Shown here: piece by piece, positions 1-7,462 of the stretch | Layout of the letters: each line of letters begins with the position of its first letter | Numbering within the stretch: position 1 is the first letter of the stretch | Assembly (NCBI GenBank): GCA_038043025.1 | Contig: JBBTCW010000012.1 | Coordinates: forward strand, 1 to 14,664 | Origin: O2-02-FULL-42-9 sp038043025 | GTDB lineage: Bacteria; Pseudomonadota; Gammaproteobacteria; UBA12402 | Reading direction: 5' to 3' | DNA length: 14,664 bases | The notes under the pieces: model-generated | The model's database searches: none | What the model saw: the letters and a program-made list of their open reading frames with translations, nothing else | Told to the model about the DNA's origin: nothing | Program-made: the position numbers and the translations under genes

Positions 1-55
1 TCTTGTCCGCGGGATGACAAAGCCTGGATCCCGCTGGTCTTGTCCGCGGGATGAC
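1..55. repeat. Dispersed GTCATCCCGCGG-type repeat, two partial copies
   Basis: An 18-base unit, TCTTGTCCGCGGGATGAC, occurs twice (1-18 and 38-55, period 37), with GGATCCCGC between the copies. It belongs to the same family as the palindrome at 6785-6807. Repeats of this kind, read in one frame as VIPRLDRGIQ-like peptides, are common between genes in Legionellales and Rickettsiales (family knowledge). The copy touches the window edge and lies 7 bp from the 3' end of tRNA-Val. Confidence 0.7.
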
Positions 56-62
56 GATGTCC

Positions 63-137
63 TGGTGGGTGCTGAGGGGTTCGAACCCCCGACCCTCGCC
101 GTGTAAAGGCGACGCTCTACCACTGAGCTAAGCACCC
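63..137 (-). tRNA. tRNA-Val (anticodon UAC)
   Basis: The minus strand folds as a full cloverleaf. The acceptor stem is GGGTGCT (137-131) paired with AGCACCC (73-67), followed by discriminator A (66) and an encoded CCA (65-63). The D arm contains AGCTCAGTGGTAGAGC. The anticodon stem TCGCC/GGCGA encloses the loop TTTACAC, so the anticodon is TAC (103-105), and the T loop is GGTTCGAACCC. It lies downstream of the HU terminator on the same strand. No clear promoter of its own is visible, so it may depend on readthrough. Confidence 0.97.
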
Positions 138-162
138 TATAAACCAAAATCCGTCTTCCCAC

Positions 163-204
163 AAAAAAAACTTCCCCGGAAACACGAAGATGAATCCGGG
201 GAAG
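163..204 (-). terminator. Rho-independent terminator of the HU gene
   Basis: A perfect 10-bp GC-rich stem (CTTCCCCGGA at 171-180 against TCCGGGGAAG at 195-204) has a 14-nt loop. On the minus strand it is followed directly by eight T residues (170-163). It lies 25 bp after the HU stop codon and is the strongest terminator in the window. Confidence 0.93.
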
Positions 205-228
205 ATTAACCAACAAACTTCTAAGTAC

Positions 229-522
229 TTATTTATGATTAACTGAGTCTTTTAGCGCTTTGCCCGCTTTAAATACCACGGCTACACTCGCCGCAATATT
301 TATCACCTCTCCTGTCTGAGGATTGCGACCCGTGCGCGCTTTGCGATGAGAAGTTTTGTAGGTACCGTGACCACCCCAATTCACTTCTCCACCCGCCGCC
401 AATGTATCTCTGACTGCATCAGAAAATGTGTTTAAAGCTCTTTCAGCTGCCGCCTTAGAAATCTTTGCATTATCTGCCACACGCTCAATTAAATCCGCTT
501 TATTCAATCCTGAATTTTCCAT
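229..522 (-). CDS. hupB: HU-family DNA-binding protein
   Basis: This is a histone-like nucleoid protein that binds and bends DNA as a dimer, 97 residues here against about 90 for typical HU. The family signature GRNPQTGE is at residues 65-72, at the base of the DNA-binding beta arm, and the C-terminus FKAGKALKDSVN is canonical. The usual VGFGTF turn reads GGHGTY (50-55). A start codon 15 bp further upstream is possible, but its bases (ATGAGGAGA) contain the AGGAGA ribosome site that sits 6 nt before the chosen ATG, so the inner ATG is preferred. The gene follows lon on the same strand, as hupB does in E. coli and Pseudomonas, and has its own promoter and terminator, so it can be made at high level independently of lon. 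Confidence 0.93.
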   Translation of the reverse strand: MENSGLNKADLIERVADNAKISKAAAERALNTFSDAVRDTLAAGGEVNWGGHGTYKTSHRKARTGRNPQTGEVINIAASVAVVFKAGKALKDSVNHK

Positions 523-600
523 ATCATGTCTCCTCATATTTAGCTTAAATTTTCAATATCTAACCCAAAACACCTTTGATCACTACAATCCACAGGAACC

Positions 601-629
601 TTTATACCAACAGCGTAAAATGACTGCAA
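601..629 (-). promoter_or_regulatory. Sigma70 promoter of the HU gene
   Basis: On the minus strand, TTGCAG (629-624) is separated by exactly 17 bp from TATAAA (606-601). The match to consensus is good in both boxes. It would start transcription near 594, giving a leader of about 70 nt before the HU start codon. Confidence 0.75.
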
Positions 630-664
630 GTGAGTATTCGCCTTTTTCCCATATTTTTCACTGA

Positions 665-694
665 TAGCCTCATTTAGCCTCATTTAGCCTCATT
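665..694. repeat. Three tandem copies of a 10-bp unit
   Basis: TAGCCTCATT is repeated three times without mismatch, immediately after the lon stop codon and upstream of the HU promoter. Read on the minus strand, each unit contains ATGAGG. The period is close to one DNA helical turn. Function is unknown. It may be a simple slippage repeat. Confidence 0.8.
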
Positions 695-704
695 TTGGCA
701 AAAA

Positions 705-3137
705 TTAATGCGTTTTTCGACCTGTTGACTTATTAACTGTATCACGAGCGCGTCGATGAGACGTTAATACCGGTTTCTCTTCAGAAGAACCCGTTAACGG
801 AATCGGCAACTTTTCCAACGCAATTTCAAAAATCTGATCAATCCAACGAACCGGATGAATCTTCAAGTCCGCTTTAACATTATCCGGTATCTCTTTCAAA
901 TCTTTGATGTTTTCATTCGGAATAATGACATCAGTAATTCCCCCTCGCCGTGCGGCTAGCAATTTTTCTTTCAACCCGCCAATGGGCAAAACTTCTCCAC
1001 GCAACGTGATTTCACCCGTCATCGCCACATGTGCATGAACAGGAATGCCGGTTAACACGGATACAATGGCCAGACAAACGCCCGCTCCCGCACTCGGCCC
1101 ATCTTTTGGAATAGCTCCTTCGGGCAAATGAATGTGCAAATCATGTTTATCAAAATATTTTAACGAAATTCCTAATTGGCTGGCTCGTGTACGCACCACG
1201 GTGACCGCCGCATGAATGGATTCTTTCATCACATTGCCCAATTGTCCCGTCGTTTGTATTTTGCCTTTGCCCGTCACTGCGGCAACTTCAATAGTCAACA
1301 GCTCGCCGCCTAACTCTGTCCAAGCCAATCCGGTCACTTGGCCGATTTGATTCTCTATTTCAGCTTTGCCAAAACGATAACGAGGCACGCCTAGATAATC
1401 TTCCAAATCGCTCGGTAAAATAGTTAACTTCTTTGACTGGCTATCAGCCAATTTGCGTACGACTTTGCGACAAATTTTTGAAATAGCTCTTTCTAAACTA
1501 CGCACGCCCGCTTCCCGGGTATAATGTCGAAGAATATCGATGATCGCATTTGATGATATGATTAATTCGGATTTTTTTAATCCATTTTCTTTCAGTTGTT
1601 TTGGTATTAAATGTTTTTCTGCAATATGTAATTTTTCATCTTCGGTATAACCCGATAATTTAATAATTTCCATACGATCGCGCAACGCTGGCAAAATATC
1701 CAATGTGTTCGCTGTCGTCACGAACATCACATCCGATAGGTCATAGTCTACTTCTAAATAATGATCGCTAAACGTACTGTTTTGTTCCGGATCCAACACC
1801 TCCAGCAAGGCGGCCGCTGGATCCCCACGAAAATCCGCGCTCATTTTATCGATTTCATCCAATAAAAATAGCGGATTTCGAACTTCGGCTTTTATCAGTT
1901 TTTGAATAATTTTGCCTGGCAAAGAGCCAATATACGTGCGCCGATGTCCGCGAATTTCAGCTTCATCACGCACCCCACCTAAAGACATTCGCACAAAGGT
2001 ACGGCCTGTTGCATGCGCAATGGATTTACCCAAAGAGGTTTTGCCAACACCGGGCGGTCCCACTAAACATAAAATAGGTCCTTTCATTTTTTGAACGCGA
2101 TTTTGTACGGCCAAATATTCTAGGATATGCTCTTTGACCTTTTCTAATCCGTAATGCTCCGCATTTAATGTTTTCTCAGCCGCTTTTAAATTTCGACTAA
2201 TTTTAGAACATTTCTTCCAAGGAAGCAGAAGTAAATAATCTAAATAATTGCGCGACACCGTTGCTTCTGCAGACATCGGCGGCATTAACTTCAATCGATT
2301 TAATTCGGCAGTTGCTTTATTCTTTGCTTCGACAGACATACCCGCTTTTTCAATTCGTTCTTTCAATCCATCTATCTCATTCGGAACATTGCCAATGTCC
2401 TCCATTTCTTTCTGAATCGCACGCATTTTTTCCGTTAAATAATATTCTTCCTGGCTTTTTTTGACTTGATCTTTGACGCGTGAGCTAATGCGTTTTTCTA
2501 ACTGCAAAATATTAATCTCATGCTCTAAATGCGATACTAACCGCTGGAAGCGCTCAAGCAGATCACACGATTCCAACAAAAGCTGCTTATCATGTAATTT
2601 TAAATTCAAGTGTGCCGCAATCGTATCTGACAATCGATTTTCATCCGTAATGCTAGACAACAACGTAATAATTTCGGCCGGGATTTTTGCGTTTAATTTC
2701 ACATATTCCCCAAACAGCGAAATGGCCGAACGAACAAATGCTTCTAATTTTAGATGATCTGTTTTTTCAATTTTTAACAGTTCAAAATTCGTTAACAAAC
2801 ATTTATCGGAATCGATAAACTTCTTAATTTGTACGCGCTCTTCCCCTTCGACCAATATTTTAACGGTACCATCCGGCAACTTTAATAATTGCAATAATGA
2901 CGCCAGCGTACCAATTTGGTAGAGATCTTCTTCTTTCGGCTCATCCAATGAAGAATTTTGTTGCGCCACTAAAATAATGCGTCGATCATCCTTTATGGCC
3001 AATTCAAGGGCGCGAATAGATTTGGGTCGACCAATAAACAAGGGGATAACCATCCCAGGGAAAACGACGACATCACGCAAGGGCAATACAGGGATTTCTG
3101 AAGGACGGACTTTAACGTTTGGCTCTTTTGCTGGCAT
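705..3137 (-). CDS. lon: ATP-dependent protease La (Lon)
   Basis: This is a cytosolic hexameric AAA+ serine protease that degrades misfolded and selected regulatory proteins. The N-terminal substrate-recognition domain occupies about residues 13-205, followed by a helical linker to about 310. The AAA+ module has Walker A GPPGVGKT (360-367) and Walker B LFLLDEID (423-430). The C-terminal protease domain carries PKDGPSAGAGV with nucleophile Ser682 and dyad Lys725 (in GGLKEKLLAA), matching E. coli Ser679/Lys722. At 810 residues it is about 26 longer than the E. coli enzyme. The excess is mostly a basic C-terminal tail (about 785-810). It lies 89 bp after clpX in the conserved clpP-clpX-lon order. 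The gap is AT-rich and could hold a promoter, but no clear heat-shock consensus was found. Confidence 0.97.
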   Translation of the reverse strand: MPAKEPNVKVRPSEIPVLPLRDVVVFPGMVIPLFIGRPKSIRALELAIKDDRRIILVAQQNSSLDEPKEEDLYQIGTLASLLQLLKLPDGTVKILVEGEERVQIKKFIDSDKCLLTNFELLKIEKTDHLKLEAFVRSAISLFGEYVKLNAKIPAEIITLLSSITDENRLSDTIAAHLNLKLHDKQLLLESCDLLERFQRLVSHLEHEINILQLEKRISSRVKDQVKKSQEEYYLTEKMRAIQKEMEDIGNVPNEIDGLKERIEKAGMSVEAKNKATAELNRLKLMPPMSAEATVSRNYLDYLLLLPWKKCSKISRNLKAAEKTLNAEHYGLEKVKEHILEYLAVQNRVQKMKGPILCLVGPPGVGKTSLGKSIAHATGRTFVRMSLGGVRDEAEIRGHRRTYIGSLPGKIIQKLIKAEVRNPLFLLDEIDKMSADFRGDPAAALLEVLDPEQNSTFSDHYLEVDYDLSDVMFVTTANTLDILPALRDRMEIIKLSGYTEDEKLHIAEKHLIPKQLKENGLKKSELIISSNAIIDILRHYTREAGVRSLERAISKICRKVVRKLADSQSKKLTILPSDLEDYLGVPRYRFGKAEIENQIGQVTGLAWTELGGELLTIEVAAVTGKGKIQTTGQLGNVMKESIHAAVTVVRTRASQLGISLKYFDKHDLHIHLPEGAIPKDGPSAGAGVCLAIVSVLTGIPVHAHVAMTGEITLRGEVLPIGGLKEKLLAARRGGITDVIIPNENIKDLKEIPDNVKADLKIHPVRWIDQIFEIALEKLPIPLTGSSEEKPVLTSHRRARDTVNKSTGRKTH

Positions 3138-3226
3138 TATAAAAACCTATTAAATCTTATAATACCATATCATATCACAAGATAATAACTTCGTGGAAGA
3201 TATAAAGATGATCTCTCTGACGAATC

Positions 3227-4510
3227 TTACTGATCAGACGCAGCGGCCGACGTGGTTGATTTTCCGTATATGAACAAAGGCTGCGAGCTCCCTTTCACAA
3301 ATCCTTCATCAATCACCACTTTTTCAACCCCTTCAAAAGAAGGCAAATCATACATAATATCCAGCAATAAATGTTCTAAAATCGATCGCAAACCGCGAGC
3401 GCCTGTTTTGCGTTTATTCGCCAATTTTGCAATTTCAGCCAATGCTTTCGGGTGAAATTCTAATTGCACATTTTCCATGGCAAACAGTTTTTGATATTGT
3501 TTCACCAGGGCATTTTTAGGTTCCGTTAAAATCTGAACGAGCGCATCCGTATCTAAATCATGTAAAACAGCGACAAAGGGAAATCGACCCACAAATTCTG
3601 GAATTAATCCATACTTCATTAAATCATCTGGCTCCACCTCTCGCAAAATCTCACCCGTTTTTTTCGTTTCATCTTTACTGTGAATATCGGCACCAAAACC
3701 AATGCCTGATTTTTGCGATCGACTTAAAATAATTTTATCGAGTCCATCAAATGCACCGCCACAAATAAATAAAATATGCGAGGTATCCACTTGTAAAAAC
3801 TCTTGCTGCGGATGTTTGCGGCCACCTTGCGGCGGAATTAATGCAACTGTCCCTTCCACTAATTTTAACAACGCTTGCTGTACGCCTTCTCCCGACACGT
3901 CTCGCGTAATAGAAAGATTTTCAGACTTGCGTGATATTTTATCGACTTCATCAATATAAATAATCCCTTTTGCTGCCTGCTTTACATCATAATCACAATG
4001 TTGCAATAATTTTTGAATGACATTTTCAACATCTTCACCCACATAACCAGCTTCGGTCAAGGTCGTGGCATCCGCGATTGCAAAAGGCACCTTCAGCAAG
4101 CGCGCTAACGTCTGTGCCAATAAGGTTTTTCCACTCCCGGTAGGACCAATTAACAAAATATTGCTTTTACCAATCTCTACGTCCGAATTATCCGATTCGT
4201 GCACGATTAAACGTTTATAGTGATTGTAAACCGCTACTGATAGCGCTTTTTTTGCATAATCCTGTCCAATCACATATTCATTTAACTTTTCCAAAATTTC
4301 TTTGGGCTTAGGTAATTTAAACGCGGCCTTCTTATCCCCGGGCTCATCTTTCGATTCTTCGGCTAAAATATCATTACATAAATTGACACATTCATTACAC
4401 ACATAAACAGACGGGCCCGCGATCAATTTGTTAACCTCCCGCTGGCTTTTGCCACAAAACGAACAATGCAATATTTTTTCGCCTTTTGGTTTTTCTTTAT
4501 CATTGCTCAC
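3227..4510 (-). CDS. clpX: ATP-dependent Clp protease, ATP-binding subunit ClpX
   Basis: ClpX is the AAA+ unfoldase that recognises tagged substrates, such as ssrA-tagged proteins, and feeds them into ClpP. The N-terminal zinc-binding domain has four cysteines (Cys16, Cys19, Cys38, Cys41). Walker A is GPTGSGKT (122-129), the pore loop is GYVGED (155-160), Walker B is IIYIDEVDK (183-191), the RKH loop is at 231-233, the arginine-finger region is PEFVGRFP (304-311) and sensor 2 is GARGLRS (370-376). At 427 residues it has the normal family length. The start codon is GTG (4510-4508), with a GAGGG ribosome site about 9 nt upstream. Only 27 bp separate it from clpP, consistent with one transcript. 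Confidence 0.97.
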   Translation of the reverse strand: MSNDKEKPKGEKILHCSFCGKSQREVNKLIAGPSVYVCNECVNLCNDILAEESKDEPGDKKAAFKLPKPKEILEKLNEYVIGQDYAKKALSVAVYNHYKRLIVHESDNSDVEIGKSNILLIGPTGSGKTLLAQTLARLLKVPFAIADATTLTEAGYVGEDVENVIQKLLQHCDYDVKQAAKGIIYIDEVDKISRKSENLSITRDVSGEGVQQALLKLVEGTVALIPPQGGRKHPQQEFLQVDTSHILFICGGAFDGLDKIILSRSQKSGIGFGADIHSKDETKKTGEILREVEPDDLMKYGLIPEFVGRFPFVAVLHDLDTDALVQILTEPKNALVKQYQKLFAMENVQLEFHPKALAEIAKLANKRKTGARGLRSILEHLLLDIMYDLPSFEGVEKVVIDEGFVKGSSQPLFIYGKSTTSAAASDQ

Positions 4511-4537
4511 AATAACTGCCCTCTTAAAATGAACTCA

Positions 4538-5182
4538 CTACGCTTTAACTTTTTCTTTTTCTTTTGCCTCGCTTTTTAATGCCGCACGATTCTCAAGGAC
4601 TTTGTCAACCAACCCATATCTCATCGCATCTTCGGCGCTCATAAAATTATCGCGATCGGTATCTTTGCGAATAATTTCCATCGGTTGCCCCGTGTGTTTC
4701 GCCAAAATATGATTCAGTCGATCACGAATCGTTAAAATTTCTTTTGTGTGAATTTCAATATCACTCGCCTGTCCTTCAAAACCACCCAAGGGCTGATGAA
4801 TCATTGCGCGTGCATGCGGCAAGCAAAATCGTTTGCCTGCTTGACCCGCGGCCAACAATACGGCGCCCATGCTCGCCGCTTGGCCAATACACATAGTGCT
4901 GACATCAGGTTTAATAAATTGCATGGTATCATAAATCGCTAAACCAGCCGTCACCGACCCTCCTGGTGAATTTATATACAACGAAATATCTTTATCGGGG
5001 TTTTCGGATTCTAAAAACAACAACTGAGCCACAATTAAATTGGCCATGTGATCTTCAACCTGCCCAACCAAAAAAACAACACGTTCTTTTAATAACCGAG
5101 AATAAATATCATATGAACGTTCGCCGCGCGCAGTTTGTTCAACTACCATGGGTACTAACATACTGTCCATTATTGTGCTCAT
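4538..5182 (-). CDS. clpP: ATP-dependent Clp protease, proteolytic subunit ClpP
   Basis: ClpP is the serine peptidase that forms the double-heptamer chamber of ClpXP in the cytosol. The catalytic triad is visible: Ser104 in GQAASMGAVLL, His129 in MIHQPLGG and Asp178 in DTDRDNF. The spacing matches E. coli and Staphylococcus ClpP. The family block INSPGGSVTAGLAIYDTM is at 70-87. The N-terminal stretch before about residue 12 is likely a short propeptide. The start is supported by AAAGGA about 8 nt upstream of the ATG, and a second in-frame ATG occurs at codon 5. It sits 17 bp after tig and 27 bp before clpX, which is the conserved operon arrangement. Length is 214 residues, typical for the family. 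Confidence 0.97.
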   Translation of the reverse strand: MSTIMDSMLVPMVVEQTARGERSYDIYSRLLKERVVFLVGQVEDHMANLIVAQLLFLESENPDKDISLYINSPGGSVTAGLAIYDTMQFIKPDVSTMCIGQAASMGAVLLAAGQAGKRFCLPHARAMIHQPLGGFEGQASDIEIHTKEILTIRDRLNHILAKHTGQPMEIIRKDTDRDNFMSAEDAMRYGLVDKVLENRAALKSEAKEKEKVKA

Positions 5183-5199
5183 TTTGCTATTCCTTTAAT

Positions 5200-6522
5200 T
5201 TAATTGCCACTTTGTGAAGCATATTGCATGGTCATGGCCTCTTCATAACTCAAACGCTTCTCTTTTACTTTAGCAGATTCAATCAACATATCAACTGCTT
5301 GATCTTCCAATACAAGCATCTCAACCTGTTCTAACTGCCGCGGGCTACCATAAAATGCGCGTACAATTTCATCAGGACGATCTTGAAACCGCGCCCAGGT
5401 TTCAATGGTTTCTCTAACGCGCGCAGGATCCGGCTTCAAATTTGATTGTGCAATATATTCATGAATGATCAAACCCAACGAAACACGCCGCGTCGCTTCT
5501 TCGCGAAATGTTTCACGATCGATTTCGGGCTCCTCTTTTTTAGCGTCATCTCGCTTTACTCGTTCTTGAGCGCGTCGCGCGAACCCATCGATTTCACTTT
5601 CGATCAACGCGTTAGGCATATCGAATTTATTAAGTTTAAACAGCTGCTCCATGACCACTTTTTTGTTGATGACACGCAGTGCGTTTTTCAATTCTTTTTC
5701 CATCGTCGTACGTAATTCGGATTTAAGCTGGTCTACGCCACCTTCTTGGATATTAAACAATTCCAAAAACTCATCGTTTAACTCGGGTAATTTAGGCTCA
5801 AACACCTCTCGCACTTTTATCTTAAACGTCGCATCTTTTCCAGATAAATTCTTTTGATGATAGTTTTTCGGAAAAGTGACTGAGATTTCTTTTTCATCAC
5901 CGCCTTTAACACCGATCAACCCCTCTTCAAAACCTGCAATCATTGACTTGGATCCCAACACCACCGAAAATTCTTCGGACGAGCCACCCGGAAAAAGTTT
6001 GCCCTCCAAAAAACCTTCAAAGTCAATAACCACACGATCACCATTTTTTGCGACGCGATCAACTAACGCCCACTCAACGCGTTGTTTGCGTAAATTCTCA
6101 ATCATTTTATCCAAATCACTATCGCTCACGCCTGAAACTGCCTTCTCAAATTTGGCTTTAGCAAAATCAACAAGCTTGATTTCAGGATAAATCTCGAAGG
6201 TTGCTTCGTATTCGATGGGTTCCTTATCTTTGAATTTTTTGATATTCACTTTTGGGTAACCCGCAGATTTTAAATTTTCCTGCTGCATCGCTTCAGTCAA
6301 CGTCGCCTGTAACAAATCATTGAGTACTTCTTGTCGAATACTTTTTCCATATTGTTGTTCAATCACTTTCATCGGCACCTTGCCAGGTCTAAAGCCATGC
6401 AATTTTGCTGTTTTGGCTACCTTTTTTAATTGCTGCTGAAAGCCTTCTTGAAAACGCTCATCCGGCACGGAAACGGTCAAACAACGTTCTAATTTTCCAT
6501 TCTTTTTTACGGACACTTGCAT
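5200..6522 (-). CDS. tig: Trigger factor, ribosome-associated chaperone and prolyl isomerase
   Basis: Trigger factor binds ribosomal protein L23 at the peptide exit tunnel and shields nascent chains. The ribosome-docking signature GFRPGKVP is at residues 43-50, exactly where E. coli has it. An FKBP-type prolyl-isomerase domain spans about 150-245, including DRVVIDFEGFLEGKLF and the GFEEGLIGVKGGDEKEI core. The charged helical C-terminal domain, which forms the chaperone arms, fills the rest. Length is 440 residues, against 432 in E. coli. The start ATG is preceded by AAGAAGG with 7-nt spacing. The gene begins 29 bp after the encoded CCA of tRNA-Leu with no terminator between, so the two are probably on one primary transcript. 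Confidence 0.97.
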   Translation of the reverse strand: MQVSVKKNGKLERCLTVSVPDERFQEGFQQQLKKVAKTAKLHGFRPGKVPMKVIEQQYGKSIRQEVLNDLLQATLTEAMQQENLKSAGYPKVNIKKFKDKEPIEYEATFEIYPEIKLVDFAKAKFEKAVSGVSDSDLDKMIENLRKQRVEWALVDRVAKNGDRVVIDFEGFLEGKLFPGGSSEEFSVVLGSKSMIAGFEEGLIGVKGGDEKEISVTFPKNYHQKNLSGKDATFKIKVREVFEPKLPELNDEFLELFNIQEGGVDQLKSELRTTMEKELKNALRVINKKVVMEQLFKLNKFDMPNALIESEIDGFARRAQERVKRDDAKKEEPEIDRETFREEATRRVSLGLIIHEYIAQSNLKPDPARVRETIETWARFQDRPDEIVRAFYGSPRQLEQVEMLVLEDQAVDMLIESAKVKEKRLSYEEAMTMQYASQSGN

Positions 6523-6551
6523 AAAATTACCTTCTTAATTTTTAAGAATGA

Positions 6552-6637
6552 TGGTGCGAAAGGAGAGACTCGAACTCTCACGGGGGTTGCCCACTGAGTT
6601 CTAAGCCCAGCGCGTCTACCAGTTCCGCCACTTTCGC
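6552..6637 (-). tRNA. tRNA-Leu (anticodon UAG)
   Basis: This is an 86-nt class II tRNA on the minus strand. The acceptor stem is GCGAAAG (6637-6631) paired with CTTTCGC (6562-6556), with discriminator A and encoded CCA (6554-6552). The D arm is TGGCGGAACTGGTAGACGC. The anticodon stem CTGGG/CTCAG encloses the loop CTTAGAA, giving TAG. The long variable arm GTGGGCAACCCCCGTG is typical of tRNA-Leu. It lies directly upstream of tig. Confidence 0.97.
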
Positions 6638-6649
6638 ACATAAAGTTTT

Positions 6650-6688
6650 ATTGAGAATACATCAATAACTTATTGATTAATAATCAAT
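6650..6688. promoter_or_regulatory. Four half-sites phased at 11 bp upstream of tRNA-Leu and tig
   Basis: The hexamers ATTGAG (6650), ATCAAT (6661), ATTGAT (6672) and ATCAAT (6683) start exactly 11 bp apart and alternate in orientation. They create overlapping palindromes: ATCAATA-act-TATTGAT, and ATTGATTA-a-TAATCAAT (6672-6688). The array lies 13 to 51 bp upstream of the tRNA 5' end. The helical phasing could indicate binding of a protein oligomer, but no regulator is recognised. The region is AT-rich, so chance cannot be excluded. Confidence 0.4.
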
Positions 6689-6727
6689 TTTATTTAGGGA
6701 AGTATTCTGAACAACAAATCTTGTTGA

Positions 6728-6755
6728 ATTATAGACTTTTAAGGGAAAAATTCAA
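6728..6755 (-). promoter_or_regulatory. Candidate sigma70 promoter for tRNA-Leu-tig-clpP-clpX
   Basis: On the minus strand, TTGAAT (6755-6750) is followed after 16 bp by a perfect TATAAT (6733-6728). Transcription would start near 6721 and run through the phased half-sites into tRNA-Leu and tig. A second, weaker -10-like box, TATTCT (6659-6654), lies nearer the tRNA but lacks a good -35. Confidence 0.55.
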
Positions 6756-6778
6756 TATGATAGAAAGTTTTGATTGAC

Positions 6779-6810
6779 CTTGTCATCCCGCGGCTTGACC
6801 GCGGGATCCA
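6779..6810. repeat. Dispersed palindromic repeat (VIPRLDRGIQ type)
   Basis: A perfect 9-bp stem (ATCCCGCGG at 6785-6793 against CCGCGGGAT at 6799-6807) with loop CTTGA is flanked by TTGTC and CCAG. It is the complete form of the partial copies at 1-55. Read on the plus strand it encodes the peptide VIPRLDRGIQ, which recurs spuriously in annotated proteins of intracellular bacteria. Here it falsely extends the rhomboid reading frame upstream. Confidence 0.8.
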
Positions 6811-6823
6811 GAAGAATTACGCT
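6795..6823 (+). promoter_or_regulatory. Possible promoter of the rhomboid gene, -35 within the repeat
   Basis: TTGACC (6795-6800), from the loop and right arm of the palindrome, lies exactly 17 bp before TACGCT (6818-6823). Transcription would start near 6830, 18 bp before the preferred start codon. The -10 box matches only three consensus bases, so this is tentative. Confidence 0.35.
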
Positions 6824-6847
6824 ACCATCTTTTGCATAGGAACACGC

Positions 6848-7462
6848 ATGGACACCATCAGCAACCTCCTCCAACAAAGCATCGATAGCATTAAGCTCAA
6901 TGCACCCTTTGTCTTTGAAGTAATTGCGCTGCTCTGGATTATTTTACTCGTAAATCGTTTCATGATGAAAAATCGATTACTCATGCTCGGCATTTATCCC
7001 CGTCATGTTGCAGGGATTCCAGGCATTTTTCTTTCATCATTTTTACATCAGAATACAGAGCATTTATTTTTTAATTCGATTCCGCTCTTCATCATGATGA
7101 GCTTTGTTTTGTTAAGCGACATGCAAACGTTTTATGTCGTCACGTTTTCAATTATTGTTTTAAGCGGGACAGCCACATGGCTACTCGCTCGCCCTTTTAT
7201 TCACGTGGGTGCCAGTTCCCTCATCATGGGTTATTTTGGTTATTTGCTGCTTAATGCATCCATGAACCAAACACCGGTTGCCATCGCGTTAGCGTTTGTG
7301 TTGATTTATTATTTTGGTGGATTTTTATTTTCTATATTGCCCGGCGAAAAACATATTTCATGGGAAGGCCATTTGTTTGGTCTCTTAGCCGGATTATTCG
7401 TGGGATATTTTTATGCGAGCATTGTGCCGTTGTTTGATCAGCTGCAGGGGTTTGTGCATTAA
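6848..7462 (+). CDS. Rhomboid-family intramembrane serine protease
   Basis: This protease cleaves transmembrane segments within the membrane. The conserved helix-2 pattern H-x4-H-x3-N is present as His67, His72 and Asn76 (compare E. coli GlpG His145/His150/Asn154). The nucleophile motif is HVGASSLIMG with Ser123, and the catalytic histidine is His175 in WEGHLFGLLAGL. About six hydrophobic segments fill 204 residues, with almost no cytosolic domain, so it is a minimal rhomboid. The residue after the nucleophile is Ser rather than the usual Gly. The start chosen is the ATG with AGGA 6 nt upstream. An in-frame ATG at 6770 is rejected because the intervening codons translate the dispersed repeat. 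Substrates cannot be predicted. Its stop codon overlaps that of the convergent downstream gene. Confidence 0.85.
   Translation: MDTISNLLQQSIDSIKLNAPFVFEVIALLWIILLVNRFMMKNRLLMLGIYPRHVAGIPGIFLSSFLHQNTEHLFFNSIPLFIMMSFVLLSDMQTFYVVTFSIIVLSGTATWLLARPFIHVGASSLIMGYFGYLLLNASMNQTPVAIALAFVLIYYFGGFLFSILPGEKHISWEGHLFGLLAGLFVGYFYASIVPLFDQLQGFVH

Noticed and set aside
1..57. CRISPR fragment suggested by the 18-base repeat
   Set aside because: There are only two copies, the unit is palindrome-related and GC-rich, and it matches the dispersed repeat elsewhere in the window.
428..664. 78-codon plus-strand frame across the HU start region
   Set aside because: It is antisense to HU and its promoter, with no ribosome site or recognisable features.
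3138..3226. Heat-shock (sigma32) promoter for lon
   Set aside because: No CTTGAA/CCCCAT-like pair was found in the 89-bp gap. Only AT-rich -10-like sequences are present.
6770..6847. Upstream extension of the rhomboid reading frame
   Set aside because: The added residues translate the dispersed palindrome (VIPRLDRGIQ). The ATG at 6848 has a well-spaced ribosome site and begins the plausible protein.
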